Counted from the first letter of the stretch, positions 8,528 through 17,562 are shown. The stretch: DNA of 64,000 bases from Citreicoccus inhibens (GCF_019039035.1 NZ_JAHNZT010000020.1:1-64000); one strand, 5' to 3'. The notes: generated by a model not told the origin, from the letters alone. Translations and numbers: made by a program.

Positions 8528-9070
8528 TCAGTACATGGGGGGACGGGCGTCATCGAAGTGCGAGCCGGGGTGATGACCGCGCCCGCGCCAACCGCAGCGC
8601 CCGGGGGGGTGGCCCCGCCAGCCGTGGTGCCAGCCGCGCTCCATGAGGTCCGCCAGCTCGCGGCGCTGGTGCGGCTCCAGGGCCTCGTGCACCTGCGCGA
8701 GCGCGCCCTGAACGGTGCGGCGGACTTCCTCCAGCGCGATGTCCTGGCGGCTGAACAACTCGCGCACCGCGGCGCCGTCGAACTGCTCGCCCCGCATGGC
8801 CTGGGCCACGGTGGAGCGGCTGTCGCCGAGCACCGTGCGCGCCTTGCCGAACGCCTCGAACACGTCATCCGCGGCCTGCGCGATGACCTTCTCCTGGCCG
8901 GGCGTCGCGTCCAGCCGCTCGAACAGCCAGCGCAGGCGGAGACGCCAACCGAAGCCCCGGCGGTCGCCGTGGCCGAAGGGGTGATGCGAGTGCCAGCGGT
9001 GGTGGAAGCCCCGGCGCACGGTGGCGAACAGGCCGGCGAGGCACGCGGTTCCAAAGACAAATCCAAACAT
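8528..9070 (-). CDS. CpxP/Spy-like periplasmic stress sensor protein
   Basis: A short hydrophobic N-terminus (MFGFVFGTACLAGLFATV) is followed by a His-rich segment (FHHRWHSHHPFGHGD), a helical core of about 100 residues (LDATPGQEKVIAQAADDV, EPHQRRELADLME) and a second His/Gly-rich tail. The repeated pattern of T-x-x-Q/x-x-Q-R followed by helices matches heavy-metal-sensing CpxP/Spy/ZraP-type proteins, with LTPxQ replaced by EPHQRREL. ATG at 9070 has AGGAG at seven bases and is the better start than upstream in-frame codons. As first gene of the operon it probably binds metal or misfolded protein and damps the kinase (family knowledge plus inference). Confidence 0.75.
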   Translation of the reverse strand: MFGFVFGTACLAGLFATVRRGFHHRWHSHHPFGHGDRRGFGWRLRLRWLFERLDATPGQEKVIAQAADDVFEAFGKARTVLGDSRSTVAQAMRGEQFDGAAVRELFSRQDIALEEVRRTVQGALAQVHEALEPHQRRELADLMERGWHHGWRGHPPGRCGWRGRGHHPGSHFDDARPPMY

Positions 9071-9372
9071 GTGCTGCTCCTGGGTGGACCCGAGCGGTCT
9101 GCGAAGGGCTCGGGCGTTTTTGACGGAGCAGAAAGTAGAGAGCCGGTGTGAAGCCCGCGCCCGGGACGGGTGAAGAAGTGTGAAGGGGCCGGAGAACACT
9201 TCTGAAGGCCCGATTGTCGATTGGCCGACGCTCGGTGGCCCGGTGGTCGGGTGGGCTCCTGGCTCCTGCTGGCAAGTGAGTAGAATTCCCTGCGTGCCGG
9301 AGCGATGTCCGTCCCGTCACGGGGGGGCTGGTGATGCCAGGCCCCCAGTCAGAGCAGAAAGAAGAAGGTCAC
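9071..9372. promoter_or_regulatory. Divergent intergenic region: stress operon / cold-shock gene
   Basis: About 300 bases between the minus-strand stress operon and the plus-strand cold-shock gene. No supported ORF. It must hold both promoters and probably the autoregulatory site of the OmpR-type regulator; no clean -35/-10 pair could be assigned by eye. Confidence 0.4.
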
Positions 9373-9579
9373 ATGGCAATTGGAACTGTGAAGTGGTTCA
9401 ACGACGCGAAGGGGTTTGGCTTTATTGCCCAGGAGAATGGTGAGGATGTCTTCTGCCACCACTCCGCCATCAACATGGATGGCTTCCGTACCCTCCAAGA
9501 GGGCCAGAAGGTGGAGTTCGACGTGACGCGCGGTCCCAAGGGGCTCCAGGCCCAGAACGTGCGCGCCGTCCAGAGCTGA
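9373..9579 (+). CDS. Cold-shock protein (CspA family)
   Basis: 68-residue single cold-shock domain that binds single-stranded RNA/DNA. RNP1 is KGFGFI (residues 13-18) and RNP2 is DVFCHH (25-30; Cys where VFVHF is usual). The start KWFNDAKG is diagnostic. ATG at 9373 follows GAAGAAGG; the in-frame ATGs at 9331 and 9334 would add residues outside the domain. A stem-loop follows the stop. Confidence 0.95.
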   Translation: MAIGTVKWFNDAKGFGFIAQENGEDVFCHHSAINMDGFRTLQEGQKVEFDVTRGPKGLQAQNVRAVQS

Positions 9580-9583
9580 GCCT

Positions 9584-9606
9584 CACCCGGGACTCCGCGC
9601 CGGGTG
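9584..9606 (+). terminator. Hairpin after cold-shock gene
   Basis: A 7-bp stem (cacccgg / ccgggtg) with a 9-base loop begins five bases after the stop codon of the cold-shock gene. No T run. Confidence 0.45.
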
Positions 9607-9652
9607 GGTCAGTCTCCCCTCGGAGGACTGGGCCCTCGGCGCTCCCGTCCGT

Positions 9653-9683
9653 GGGCGGACAGCCAGCCCGTGGCTGTCCGCCC
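9653..9683 (+). other. Long perfect hairpin between cold-shock and cupin genes
   Basis: Thirteen perfectly paired bases (gggcggacagcca / tggctgtccgccc) around a 5-base loop, 70 bases before the cupin start. It could be a second terminator, a regulatory leader structure or a palindromic repeat; sequence alone does not decide. Confidence 0.55.
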
Positions 9684-9752
9684 GCCAACATCCGACACCT
9701 TGCCTACCTTGAGGTCAGGGGCGTGGCCACGCTCCGCCATCAGGAGACAGGC

Positions 9753-10115
9753 ATGGGTGACACCAGCGTGAAGAAGGTCGAGAGCCGGCACTCTCCTCGC
9801 GGAGAGATGGGACAGAAATACCTCGCCTCCGGGGTCCGGCTGTCCATGCGGATGTGGGAGGACGAGCCGCCGGGCGAGCCCGCCCCGGCGCTGCCCCGCG
9901 ATTACGAGACCGTGGGCTTCGTGCTCAAGGGACGCGCGGAGCTGCACCTGGAGGGGCAGGTGTTGGTGCTCAATCCCGGGGACTCATGGCTCGTGCCCCG
10001 AGGGGCGCGCCACACCTACCGAATCCTGGAGACGTTCACCGCCGTGGAGGCCACCAGCCCTTCGGCCGCGGTGCACGGCCGCGATGAGGGCACGCGCACC
10101 CAGGCCCAGGCCTGA
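9753..10115 (+). CDS. Small cupin-domain protein
   Basis: 120 residues with one cupin barrel: ETVGFVLKGRAELHLEGQ (first motif) and LNPGDSWLVPRGARHTYRIL (second motif with the conserved PxGxxH). The first motif lacks the usual GxHxH pair (here a Tyr-Glu stretch), so the metal site may be incomplete. ATG at 9753 is preceded by CAGGAG. Substrate unknown; single-cupin proteins are often small isomerases, dioxygenases or binding proteins. Confidence 0.85.
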   Translation: MGDTSVKKVESRHSPRGEMGQKYLASGVRLSMRMWEDEPPGEPAPALPRDYETVGFVLKGRAELHLEGQVLVLNPGDSWLVPRGARHTYRILETFTAVEATSPSAAVHGRDEGTRTQAQA

Positions 10116-10129
10116 GCGCGCTGGGGACG

Positions 10130-10330
10130 TCACGCCAACAGCTCCCGCACGCGCACGGCATGGCGCCGGCTCATCGCCAGCGGCGCGGCGAGCCCGCACC
10201 CGTGAAGGCTCCAAGTGTCGTTGCTCGCTCCAGTCGCGCCACGTCCAACCCCGTGCGCGATGCCCGCGCACCAAGGCGCTCCGCGTGCCCTCCTGGACCA
10301 GCCCCCGGTCTTCCAGGGGGATTGGGGCGT
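10130..10330 (-). pseudogene. Probable decayed LytTR-type DNA-binding gene end
   Basis: On the minus strand the frame ending at 10130 closes with NDTWSLHG and then PLAMSRRHAVRVRELLA, which resembles the last part of a LytTR DNA-binding domain (short strand, then plSRR and a terminal helix). Upstream the homology breaks up over other frames and no start or receiver domain can be assembled. I read it as a remnant. The rest of 10116-10618 holds no supported gene. Confidence 0.35.
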
Positions 10331-10618
10331 GGCGCCCTCCGTCCGCGACACCTTGATGCACCTTCGAGGCGAGCAGCTCGGTCCGGTTCCGGATGTGAAG
10401 TCTCGCTTCTTGGCTCTGCGGATGGGGATGAGGCGCTTGCGGGGCGCTCGACTCATGACGTCCGCCTCACGGAACCGGGCCGGCCACGCGCACCTGTGAT
10501 GGCTTCGAGGGACGCGAGGGCGTCCTCCAGTGGGTTGCCCCGAGAGTTGGGGAACGAGGGGGCGCCGCCTGGGCACCTTCCCGGCTGCTCCTCTGGGGGG
10601 CCTACCGAAGCGGATCGA

Positions 10619-11458
10619 TCAGCGAAACGCGTCGGCGTGCTGCTGGACCCAGTGGTCGAAGGAGAGCGGCCTTCGCCCGAGGACGCGCTCCACTCCTTCG
10701 TTGACGAGCGCCATCCGCCCTTCGCGGACCGCGCGCCAGATATCGACGAGCGCCGCGGCGTACGGGCCTCTGCCAACGCTCGACTGGGCTTGCTCATCGG
10801 AGATTGGCTCGAAGCGAACCGACTTTCCGATGGCGGCGCCGACCCGGGAGGCCATCTCGCCGTAGCTCAGCGCCTCCGGCCCTGTGATCACCAAAGACTC
10901 CCCGACGTACTCGCGCGTCGTCAGGGCCTTGGTGACCACCTCGGCGATGTCGTCCGGATGGATGAAGGCGATCTCCCCCTCGCCGGTGGAGGACCGGAGC
11001 ACGCCCTCGGAGGCGATCGAATCGGCCCAGCCGAGCACGTTCGACATGAACGCCGCCGACTGGATGAACGTGAACGAGAGGCCGCTCTCTCGAATGGCGG
11101 TCTCGCCGCGCGCATGCCATGGGCCGGTCCCCACGCCCGTGCTCACATCCAGCGTCGAGAGCTTGACCAGGTGCTTGACCCCGGCAGCCCTGGCGGCGAG
11201 CGCGAACGCGCGATCCCAGACACCGAGCTTGGGACCGCTGCTCAGGAGAAACACCGCATCGATTCCGGCGAGGGCGGTGGAGAGAGAGGCGCGCGAACCG
11301 GCCAGATCGCCGACCCGGACGTCGACCCGATCTCCGAAAAGCGCTCGCGCCTTGTTCGCGTCGCGCACGAACACACACGGGCGAACGCCCCGTGCAAGGA
11401 GGCACCGGGTGACCCCCGCGCCGATGTTACCGGTCGCGCCCGTGACCAGATACTTCAT
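10619..11458 (-). CDS. NmrA-like NAD(P)-binding oxidoreductase/regulator
   Basis: 279 residues. The Rossmann nucleotide site is LVTGATGNIGAGV (residues 4-16). The pattern FVRDANKAR and VGDLAGSRASL, then HLVKLSTLD and ESGLSFTFIQSAAFMSN, is that of NmrA/atypical short-chain reductases such as quinone oxidoreductase QOR2; the catalytic Tyr-x3-Lys is absent, as usual in this group. ATG at 11458 follows GAGGG and overlaps the upstream hydrolase stop (ATGA), so the two form an operon. They are transcribed away from the LysR gene at 12365, which probably regulates them (inference from arrangement). Confidence 0.88.
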   Translation of the reverse strand: MKYLVTGATGNIGAGVTRCLLARGVRPCVFVRDANKARALFGDRVDVRVGDLAGSRASLSTALAGIDAVFLLSSGPKLGVWDRAFALAARAAGVKHLVKLSTLDVSTGVGTGPWHARGETAIRESGLSFTFIQSAAFMSNVLGWADSIASEGVLRSSTGEGEIAFIHPDDIAEVVTKALTTREYVGESLVITGPEALSYGEMASRVGAAIGKSVRFEPISDEQAQSSVGRGPYAAALVDIWRAVREGRMALVNEGVERVLGRRPLSFDHWVQQHADAFR

Positions 11459-12300
11459 CGCGCCCTCGCGTCGGCCCAGCCGCGCACGACTTCGAGCGCG
11501 ATTCGCTTCTGCCCCTCCAGCGTGAAGTGAAGGCCGTCCTCCATGAGCAGCTCCTGCGGAGGTGGCAGCCCGAGCCTCGCGAACAGTTCGATCGCGGGCT
11601 CGTCGAAAGTGGCAATGACCTCGGCGACGCGGGCGATGTCCTCGTTGCGGAAGCGAACCCCGAAGCGGGACAACCCTCCATGCTGCGACACGCGCTCTTC
11701 GCGCACCGGGGCCGGCGTTACCCACAGACACTGCGCCTTCGTCTCCCGGGCGACGCGCTGGCGGAGCTCCGCGAGGTTGCGCGCCGTCTCCTCGGGAGCG
11801 ACGAGCGTCTTGCTCGGCGTCGGGCCTTGCGTTCGAGCGTCGTTCACGCCGATGAAGAACAAGATCCAGTCTGGCTTCCTCGCGATGACCCCGCCGATTC
11901 GAATCAGGCCGTGCGTTGTCGTCTCACCGGCGACGGCGCTGACGTCGAACGAGATTCCATCCGCGGGACGGCGCGCGGCCAACATCTCGTTCAGGATCAC
12001 CGCCCACGACTGCGGATCCGAGGTGTGGCTATCTCCGAACGCGATAACCCTCGCCCCGGGCCGCAAGGGAAGGCGGTCCACCATCGCGCCCACCGCGGGA
12101 TCCGCGAGCAGCTCGCGCGCGGCCTCCTTCGCGCCTGCTCGCAGGCGCCCGAACTCGGCGGAGTAGACGTCCGGAGCGAGGCCAAGCAGGGCCGCGCGCA
12201 TCGGCTCGGTGAGCGCCGCGCCCCCGGGAAGCGAGGCCACGGTTTGTTCGGGTTGAAGCACCTTCATGAGCCAGCGCGTCTGGTCAGTCGTCAATGTCAT
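11455..12300 (-). CDS. SGNH/GDSL-type hydrolase
   Basis: Esterase-lipase of the SGNH fold with all catalytic blocks: block I FGDSHTSD (Ser91), a Gly in the AGETTTHG region for block II, block III GVNDAR, and block V DGLHFTLEG carrying Asp and His. About 80 residues precede block I. No signal peptide, so cytoplasmic or released by other means. ATG at 12300 is preferred; an in-frame TTG at 12306 is the alternative. Coupled by a four-base overlap to the NmrA-like gene. Substrate unknown; acyl or acetyl ester hydrolysis is the family activity. Confidence 0.85.
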   Translation of the reverse strand: MTLTTDQTRWLMKVLQPEQTVASLPGGAALTEPMRAALLGLAPDVYSAEFGRLRAGAKEAARELLADPAVGAMVDRLPLRPGARVIAFGDSHTSDPQSWAVILNEMLAARRPADGISFDVSAVAGETTTHGLIRIGGVIARKPDWILFFIGVNDARTQGPTPSKTLVAPEETARNLAELRQRVARETKAQCLWVTPAPVREERVSQHGGLSRFGVRFRNEDIARVAEVIATFDEPAIELFARLGLPPPQELLMEDGLHFTLEGQKRIALEVVRGWADARAR

Positions 12301-12364
12301 GCGCAACGAGATACCGGGCGGGACGAGAACGCACTAGTATGCTGATTAGAAACGAACTCTTATC
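12301..12364. promoter_or_regulatory. Divergent promoter region, LysR / SGNH-NmrA operon
   Basis: 64 AT-richer bases between divergent genes, containing the near-palindrome ctagtatgctgattag. The layout is the classic LysR-regulator arrangement, where the regulator binds the shared intergenic region. Confidence 0.45.
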
Positions 12365-13294
12365 ATGCGCGCAAAAATCGATCTGGACCTCAACGATGTC
12401 GCCCTGTTCGTTCGCGTGGTGCAACGGCGGAGCTTCTCTGCCGCTGCCCGTGAGCGCGGGGTTCCCGTCTCGACGGTGAGCCGCCGCATCGCCCGGCTCG
12501 AGTCATCGCTCGGCCTGCGGCTCCTCGAGCGCACGACGAGGACGCTTCGACTGACGGACGCGGGGCGTAAGTACTTCGACCATGCCGACCGCGCGATGGA
12601 CGACCTGGCGCAAGGCACCGGGCAGGTTCGCGAACTCCAAGATGAACCTCGCGGACGCGTTCGCATCGCCGCGCCGAACGCCTTCGGACCCGCCGTCGCC
12701 AACGCGGTCTGCCTGTACCTCGCCAAGCACCCGGGGGTGTCGATCGATCTGGAGACCGACGGGCGTCGCCCCGACCCCGACAGCGGCTTCGACATCGCGA
12801 TCGTGACGGAGAGATTGAACGACACCGACGACTTCGTCGCGCGCGAGGTCCGGCCAATGACCCGAAAGTTGCTGTTCGCGAGTCCGCATTACCTGAAGGA
12901 GCACGGCACGCCTCGCGGCGTCGAGGACCTCGCCGTTCACGATTGCATCGCGACGCGCGCCACGGACGGCCACGCAACGTGGACGCTCACCCAAGGTCGC
13001 ACGAAGCGCCGTTTCACCTTCGCGCCGCGCCTCTACGTGAGTGAGTTCTCCGCTGCTTATCGCGCGGTGCTCGCAGGCGTCGGCATCGCGATGCTCCCCG
13101 AGTCGCTGTGCGCCCAGGATGTGAAGCAGCGGCACATGGCTCGAGTCCTAGACGGCTGGGAAGGGGAGGCTGCCGGTGTCTATCTGCTCTACCGCGCCCA
13201 TCGGTCGCTGACGGCGGCGGTACGTACCTGCATCGACCACCTGCTTGCGGAGCTCCCCGCCACCCATCTGGTCCGCAGCGCTCGCGAGAGCTGA
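12365..13294 (+). CDS. LysR-family transcriptional regulator
   Basis: 309 residues: N-terminal helix-turn-helix (RRSFSAAARERGVPVSTVSRR, cited here in part as SFSAAARERGVPVSTVSR, residues 23-40; then LESSLGLRLLERTTR) and a C-terminal substrate-binding domain of the CrgA/DsdC-like subgroup (RGRVRIAAPNAFGP, GFDIAIVTERLNDTDDFV, GVGIAMLPESL). Starts 64 bases from the divergent SGNH/NmrA operon, its likely target. Confidence 0.92.
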   Translation: MRAKIDLDLNDVALFVRVVQRRSFSAAARERGVPVSTVSRRIARLESSLGLRLLERTTRTLRLTDAGRKYFDHADRAMDDLAQGTGQVRELQDEPRGRVRIAAPNAFGPAVANAVCLYLAKHPGVSIDLETDGRRPDPDSGFDIAIVTERLNDTDDFVAREVRPMTRKLLFASPHYLKEHGTPRGVEDLAVHDCIATRATDGHATWTLTQGRTKRRFTFAPRLYVSEFSAAYRAVLAGVGIAMLPESLCAQDVKQRHMARVLDGWEGEAAGVYLLYRAHRSLTAAVRTCIDHLLAELPATHLVRSARES

Positions 13295-13842
13295 CCGGGA
13301 GTTGCTCGTTCGCTCGCCATCGCGCCCGCGATGCCGGGTGCGAAGAGTCGCTGAACGAGGCTCGGCGCGCACGAGGTCGCCGCGTGAAGAGCTGGCAACC
13401 GGGGCTCTGGCTCCTCGCCGCCAGCGGGCTCGTGATGGTGTTGTTCGGAGAGAGCGGCGCCCCATTCGACGCGCGTTGCGAGCCTTTGCCCCGTGGGTCA
13501 ACAGCCAGGACCGTTGAGCACCGAGGCCCTGTTCCGGGGGAAGGGGCCGATCTGTCAACCGCGTCTTGGTTGCTCTCTCCCCCATGGCGTCATCAGCCCG
13601 GCATCTGGGCCGAGGCGACATCTTCCCTGACCCAGGGAGCTGTCTGTCGCGAGTCCCGCGGGAGATGCGGTGCTCCTGCCCCGCTGCTCATTGCGACCTG
13701 GGGAATGAATGGGCCCGTTCCCATCAAAGCCTGTTACGGTCCTCGTCGGGCCCCCGGGGGCATGAGACGAAAGCAGTTCCTGACTGCTGGAGCCTCGAGT
13801 CATACGCGTCGGGCATCTTTGAAAAATGATGTCGGAGAGAAT
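13295..13842. other. Intergenic region without a supported gene
   Basis: 548 bases. A plus-strand frame from GTG 13384 encodes a short hydrophobic stretch (WLLAASGLVMVLFGESGAPF) and runs in frame into the next gene, but has no ribosome site or family. I see a possible remnant of a small membrane protein and the promoter of the following gene, nothing firmer. Confidence 0.3.
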
Positions 13843-16587
13843 GTGAATAGACACAAGGTTGTGCTGTTTTTGTTGGGCTTGCTCGTCGCAGTCCCCGTGA
13901 CCAGCCAGGCCCAGTCCGATGATTGGGAAGCTCTCATCACCCCCGCGACGTTCCGGCAGGGGCACTACGACCCTGCCAAGCCCCTGGTTGCGCCCCGAGG
14001 CGTGTACGTCGCGCCCTATTCGATCAACGCGGGAGAGCTCCCCAGCATCTACGTCCAGAGTCCCGAGGCCTTCCGGCTGCGCATCTATCGCCTTGGCTGG
14101 TATGGCGGAGCGGGCGCGCTGGTGGTCTACGACTCGAGCAACGCGCCATCAACCACCTATGGCCCGATTGCCCAACCCCGATGCGGCATCGCGACGCCGA
14201 CCACCGTCACCGGCTACCAGGCCCTTCGGCAACAAGAGACGGACTACGGACTGGTGGAGTGTGCGTGGACGCAGCCCGTGCGGCCCCCCGTCTCCGCGCT
14301 CACGTCGGGTCTGTACTTCGTGAGAATCACTCCGGAGATCCCGTCTCCCAACCCGTCCCCCGATGAGCCCATCAAGGAGACCCTCGCGACGTTCGTCGTC
14401 CGCAATGACGCGTCCACGGAGCGTCTGGTCATCGTCAACCCGACGACGAATGAGGTCTACAACCCCTGGGGGGAAACGCTGTACACCTCGACGACCTGCG
14501 AGGCTTGGCCGAAGTGCCCTCGCCTCAGCATGTACTCGACGCCGAGGGCCACCAAGGTCTCCATGGCGCGGCCGTCCTGGAACATTCCGGACCATTTCAA
14601 GACGGACGTCCCCTTGCTCCGCTTCCTGGAGATGAACAACCTGCCGTACTCGGTAGCCACAGACTATGACGTCTCGCGCTTCCCCAGCCTCATGGCCGCT
14701 CGCCGCTCTGCCATCATCTCCGGCCATGGCGAATACTGGGACATGGCGACCCGCAACAGTCTGGATGCCTTTGTCGCGCGGGGCGGCAATCTCATCGCAA
14801 TGGCTGCGAACACCGGCTACTGGCAGATCCGCTATGAGGCATCCACGACGGGTAATCCGGGGCCCATTATCGTGGGCTATAAGCAGAGCGCCACGGACAC
14901 TGCGACCCCGACGACCGCCTGCCGGAGCGACATCCTCGTCCCAGCAGCAGCGCCGAACTGCTCCGACCCGCTCCTTTCGGTCTCGCCCCAGCTCACGACG
15001 ACCTACTTCCGGGCTCCTCCCGTGAACAAGCCCGAGCAAGAGTTGTTGGGCGTCCAGTACCCCATCGACCCCGCGGGCAACACGTTTGAACTCCCCCTCA
15101 CGTTCTTCACGAACACCGTCGCCGCTCGCCCGAGCCTCGGGAGCGGCATCACCGCGGCCGGAGACGTGGTCATCGGCCCCACGCTTCCCTCGTCGACCGA
15201 ACGCGTGGGCATTCTCGGATGGGAGGCGGATTCCATCCATCCGAACCTGTTGTTCCGAATGAGCCCCACCGGCTGCCTGCTTCCACTGGGACAGGGGCGT
15301 TTCTCCGACGCCCCGTCCTGGGCGTCGCAATTCCCCACTCCCTATGGCAATGAGTTTACTCACCTCGTGATGTATCGCCCTTCAGCAACGAGTGGCCATG
15401 TCGTCGCCGGCATGAGCATGCTCTGGAGTTGGGGCCTGGATGACTGGTCCACGCTGCGAAACCTGGGCGGTCCCCTCATCTCGCGGGTCGACTCGCGGCT
15501 CCAGCAGTTCACCCGCAACTTGCTGGCGTCAAGTGACGGCGCTGGCTTTGGCACGGATTGCGACAAGGGGGCCGACTTCGACGTCTTCTTCGGAGATGCC
15601 TTCACGGACACGAAGCCCGACGGCTCCGCCCTTCCGGGTGGGGATGGCAGCCCCGTGGAGATGATCATCAAGGAACGCGAGTACCCAGGCCGCTGGGGGA
15701 GCGTTGCCATCGCGAAGCAGTCGGGCGACGTGAAGCTGGTTCCGACCTTCACGGAGGTCGCCAAGCTGACGGGCTGGGCTGTCGTCAGTGACGCCTACAA
15801 CCTGTTCCTGGTGGACGTGAACAATGACGGCAGGAAGGACCTGGTCGCGCAGAGCCGCGTCAACGGAGAGTGGGACGTCGCCCTCAGCGACGGAACCCGC
15901 TTCGTGCCGACCGGCTCTCCCTGGCTTGCCGCCACTCCGGGGTGGGCTGTTGGCAGTGATTATGACGTCTTCGCCGCGGACCTGAACGCGGATGGCAAGG
16001 CTGACCTGGTGGCAAAGCGGCGGACTTCTCCAGGCACCTGGGAGGTGGCCTTCAATACCGGGACTCAGTTCGTTCCCGTGACCGGCGATTGGCTCTCCGG
16101 ATGGGCAGTGGTCAGCAGCGCGTATGACCTCTTCGTCGCGGATGTGGACGGCGACGGTCGGGCGGACCTCATCGCCAAGGAGAAGAACTCGCCCGGAAAT
16201 TGGTACGTCGCGCGCAATACCGGAACGGGTTTCCTGGCTCAGCCCACCGCGCTTTCGAACTGGGCGGTCAGCAGTGCGGATCATGACTTGTTCGTGGCGG
16301 ACGTGAATGGTGACCACCGCGCTGACCTCATCGCCAAGGAGCGCACTGGCGACAAGAATTGGAAGGTGGCCCTCAGCACCGGACTGGAGTTCCAGGCTCA
16401 AACCACGCCTTGGCTCTCAGGCTGGGCCGTGAACAGTAGCGATTTCCGCCTCTTTGTCGCAGACGTCGACGGGGACGGAAAAGCGGACCTCATCGCCCGC
16501 GAGCGGACTTCGTTGGGGCGCTGGTATGCCGCCTTGAGCAATGGCAGTTCGTTCGTGGCGCAGGTGGCGAGGTTCGACGCACGCTGA
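13843..16587 (+). CDS. Secreted N,N-dimethylformamidase beta-like protein with FG-GAP repeats
   Basis: 914 residues. A signal peptide (VVLFLLGLLVAVPVTSQAQ) precedes a large domain like the beta subunit of N,N-dimethylformamidase: YSINAGELPSIYVQSP, RLGWYGGAGA, a region around YNPWGETLYTS, VATDYDVSRFPSLM, IISGHGEYWDMATR and ANTGYWQIRYE. From about residue 640 there are five FG-GAP/VCBS-type units with calcium-loop patterns: DVNNDGRKDLV, DLNADGKADLV, DVDGDGRADLI, DVNGDHRADLI, DVDGDGKADLI. GTG at 13843 with GGAGAG four bases upstream is chosen because the signal peptide begins there. It is a surface or extracellular protein, probably adhesive or hydrolytic; amidase activity is not shown. A strong hairpin follows. 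Confidence 0.8.
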   Translation: MNRHKVVLFLLGLLVAVPVTSQAQSDDWEALITPATFRQGHYDPAKPLVAPRGVYVAPYSINAGELPSIYVQSPEAFRLRIYRLGWYGGAGALVVYDSSNAPSTTYGPIAQPRCGIATPTTVTGYQALRQQETDYGLVECAWTQPVRPPVSALTSGLYFVRITPEIPSPNPSPDEPIKETLATFVVRNDASTERLVIVNPTTNEVYNPWGETLYTSTTCEAWPKCPRLSMYSTPRATKVSMARPSWNIPDHFKTDVPLLRFLEMNNLPYSVATDYDVSRFPSLMAARRSAIISGHGEYWDMATRNSLDAFVARGGNLIAMAANTGYWQIRYEASTTGNPGPIIVGYKQSATDTATPTTACRSDILVPAAAPNCSDPLLSVSPQLTTTYFRAPPVNKPEQELLGVQYPIDPAGNTFELPLTFFTNTVAARPSLGSGITAAGDVVIGPTLPSSTERVGILGWEADSIHPNLLFRMSPTGCLLPLGQGRFSDAPSWASQFPTPYGNEFTHLVMYRPSATSGHVVAGMSMLWSWGLDDWSTLRNLGGPLISRVDSRLQQFTRNLLASSDGAGFGTDCDKGADFDVFFGDAFTDTKPDGSALPGGDGSPVEMIIKEREYPGRWGSVAIAKQSGDVKLVPTFTEVAKLTGWAVVSDAYNLFLVDVNNDGRKDLVAQSRVNGEWDVALSDGTRFVPTGSPWLAATPGWAVGSDYDVFAADLNADGKADLVAKRRTSPGTWEVAFNTGTQFVPVTGDWLSGWAVVSSAYDLFVADVDGDGRADLIAKEKNSPGNWYVARNTGTGFLAQPTALSNWAVSSADHDLFVADVNGDHRADLIAKERTGDKNWKVALSTGLEFQAQTTPWLSGWAVNSSDFRLFVADVDGDGKADLIARERTSLGRWYAALSNGSSFVAQVARFDAR

Positions 16588-16664
16588 CTCGGCCGTGCTC
16601 GTCCCTGAGGGGGCGGCAGCGTGCTCTGCGGGTTGATGGACGACGCGCACAGCTGCTCGGTGGG

Positions 16665-16692
16665 GCGCGCTGGCCTGAAGGGGCCAGCGCGC
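16665..16692 (+). terminator. Hairpin terminator after FG-GAP protein
   Basis: A perfect 11-bp stem (gcgcgctggcc / ggccagcgcgc) with a 6-base loop, 77 bases after the stop codon. The stretch from here to 17103 has no supported gene. Confidence 0.6.
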
Positions 16693-17103
16693 GGAGGCAG
16701 GGGAGGAGGTCCGCTTCATTCCGAGGTGGGACGCGTATCCCGCGACGGGAAAGGGAAGGCCCGCCGCAGCCTGCGGTCTGTCGAGTGGTGCTGCCTGGGT
16801 CAAGGGCGCTGGCTCGTCGTGGATGTGCAGGTGACCCGTGGGGCGGCTAGGGCGTGTCCGCAACCGAGAGCCAGCCGCGAACAGCGACGATGAGGAGCGA
16901 AGGCGCGGCTGATGGGAGCGAGTGGGGAGGCCCACCTGCACGCGATGCTCCTGGCACCCGTCGCGCACGCTGGTGCCGCTGTAGCTCCTATCCCGACGAG
17001 GGCGTCCGTCAGGCTTCGGAGGCCTTCCGCGAGCGACGGGGCAGCGCGGTGCGCGGCCGCGAGGAACGGTGAGTGGCGGCGACACATCCCGTAGTCTCCG
17101 GGC

Positions 17104-17562
17104 ATGCCCCCCGTGACTTTCCGAATCGCCACTGCCGCCGACCTGCCCAGCATCCTCGCGCTGCTCGCGGACGATGCCATCGCGCGCGCACGGACGGGCT
17201 ACACCGAAGCACTGTTGCCGTCCGTGCAAGCGGCGTTCGATGAGATCTCCGCGGATCCAAACAACGAACTCATCGTGGGAGAGCTGGATGGCGAGGTCAT
17301 CGCCACGTTGCAGCTCACGTACATTCCGGGCCTGAGTCGGGGCGGGATGCGGCGGGCGCTGGTGGAGGCGGTGCGCGTGCGCTCCGACCTGCGAGGCCGC
17401 CGCATCGGTGAGGCGCTGATGCACGACGCGATGGCGCGTGCGCGTGCGCGGGGCTGCGGAATGATGCAGCTCACCACGGACAAGCGCCGCGTGGAGGCCC
17501 ACCGCTTCTATGCGCGGCTGGGCTTCACGGCGAGCCACGAAGGCATGAAGTGCCCGCTCTGA
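17104..17562 (+). CDS. GNAT-family N-acetyltransferase
   Basis: 152 residues covering one acetyltransferase domain: TFRIATAADLPSILALL (motif C/D start), GELDGEVIATLQLTYIPG, the acetyl-CoA loop VRSDLRGRRIGEALMHDAM (motif A, R/Q-x-x-G-x-G/A pattern as R-G-R-R-I-G), and TTDKRRVEAHRFYARLGF (motif B). The substrate cannot be predicted. Convergent with the Coa1-like gene, 15 bases apart. Confidence 0.9.
   Translation: MPPVTFRIATAADLPSILALLADDAIARARTGYTEALLPSVQAAFDEISADPNNELIVGELDGEVIATLQLTYIPGLSRGGMRRALVEAVRVRSDLRGRRIGEALMHDAMARARARGCGMMQLTTDKRRVEAHRFYARLGFTASHEGMKCPL

Noticed and set aside
14149..15363. 404-codon minus-strand open frame opposite the FG-GAP protein
   Set aside because: No motif, and the plus strand has a signal peptide and FG-GAP repeats.
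16665..16692. Inverted repeat as transposon end
   Set aside because: No transposase or target-site duplication nearby; a terminator after the FG-GAP gene explains it.
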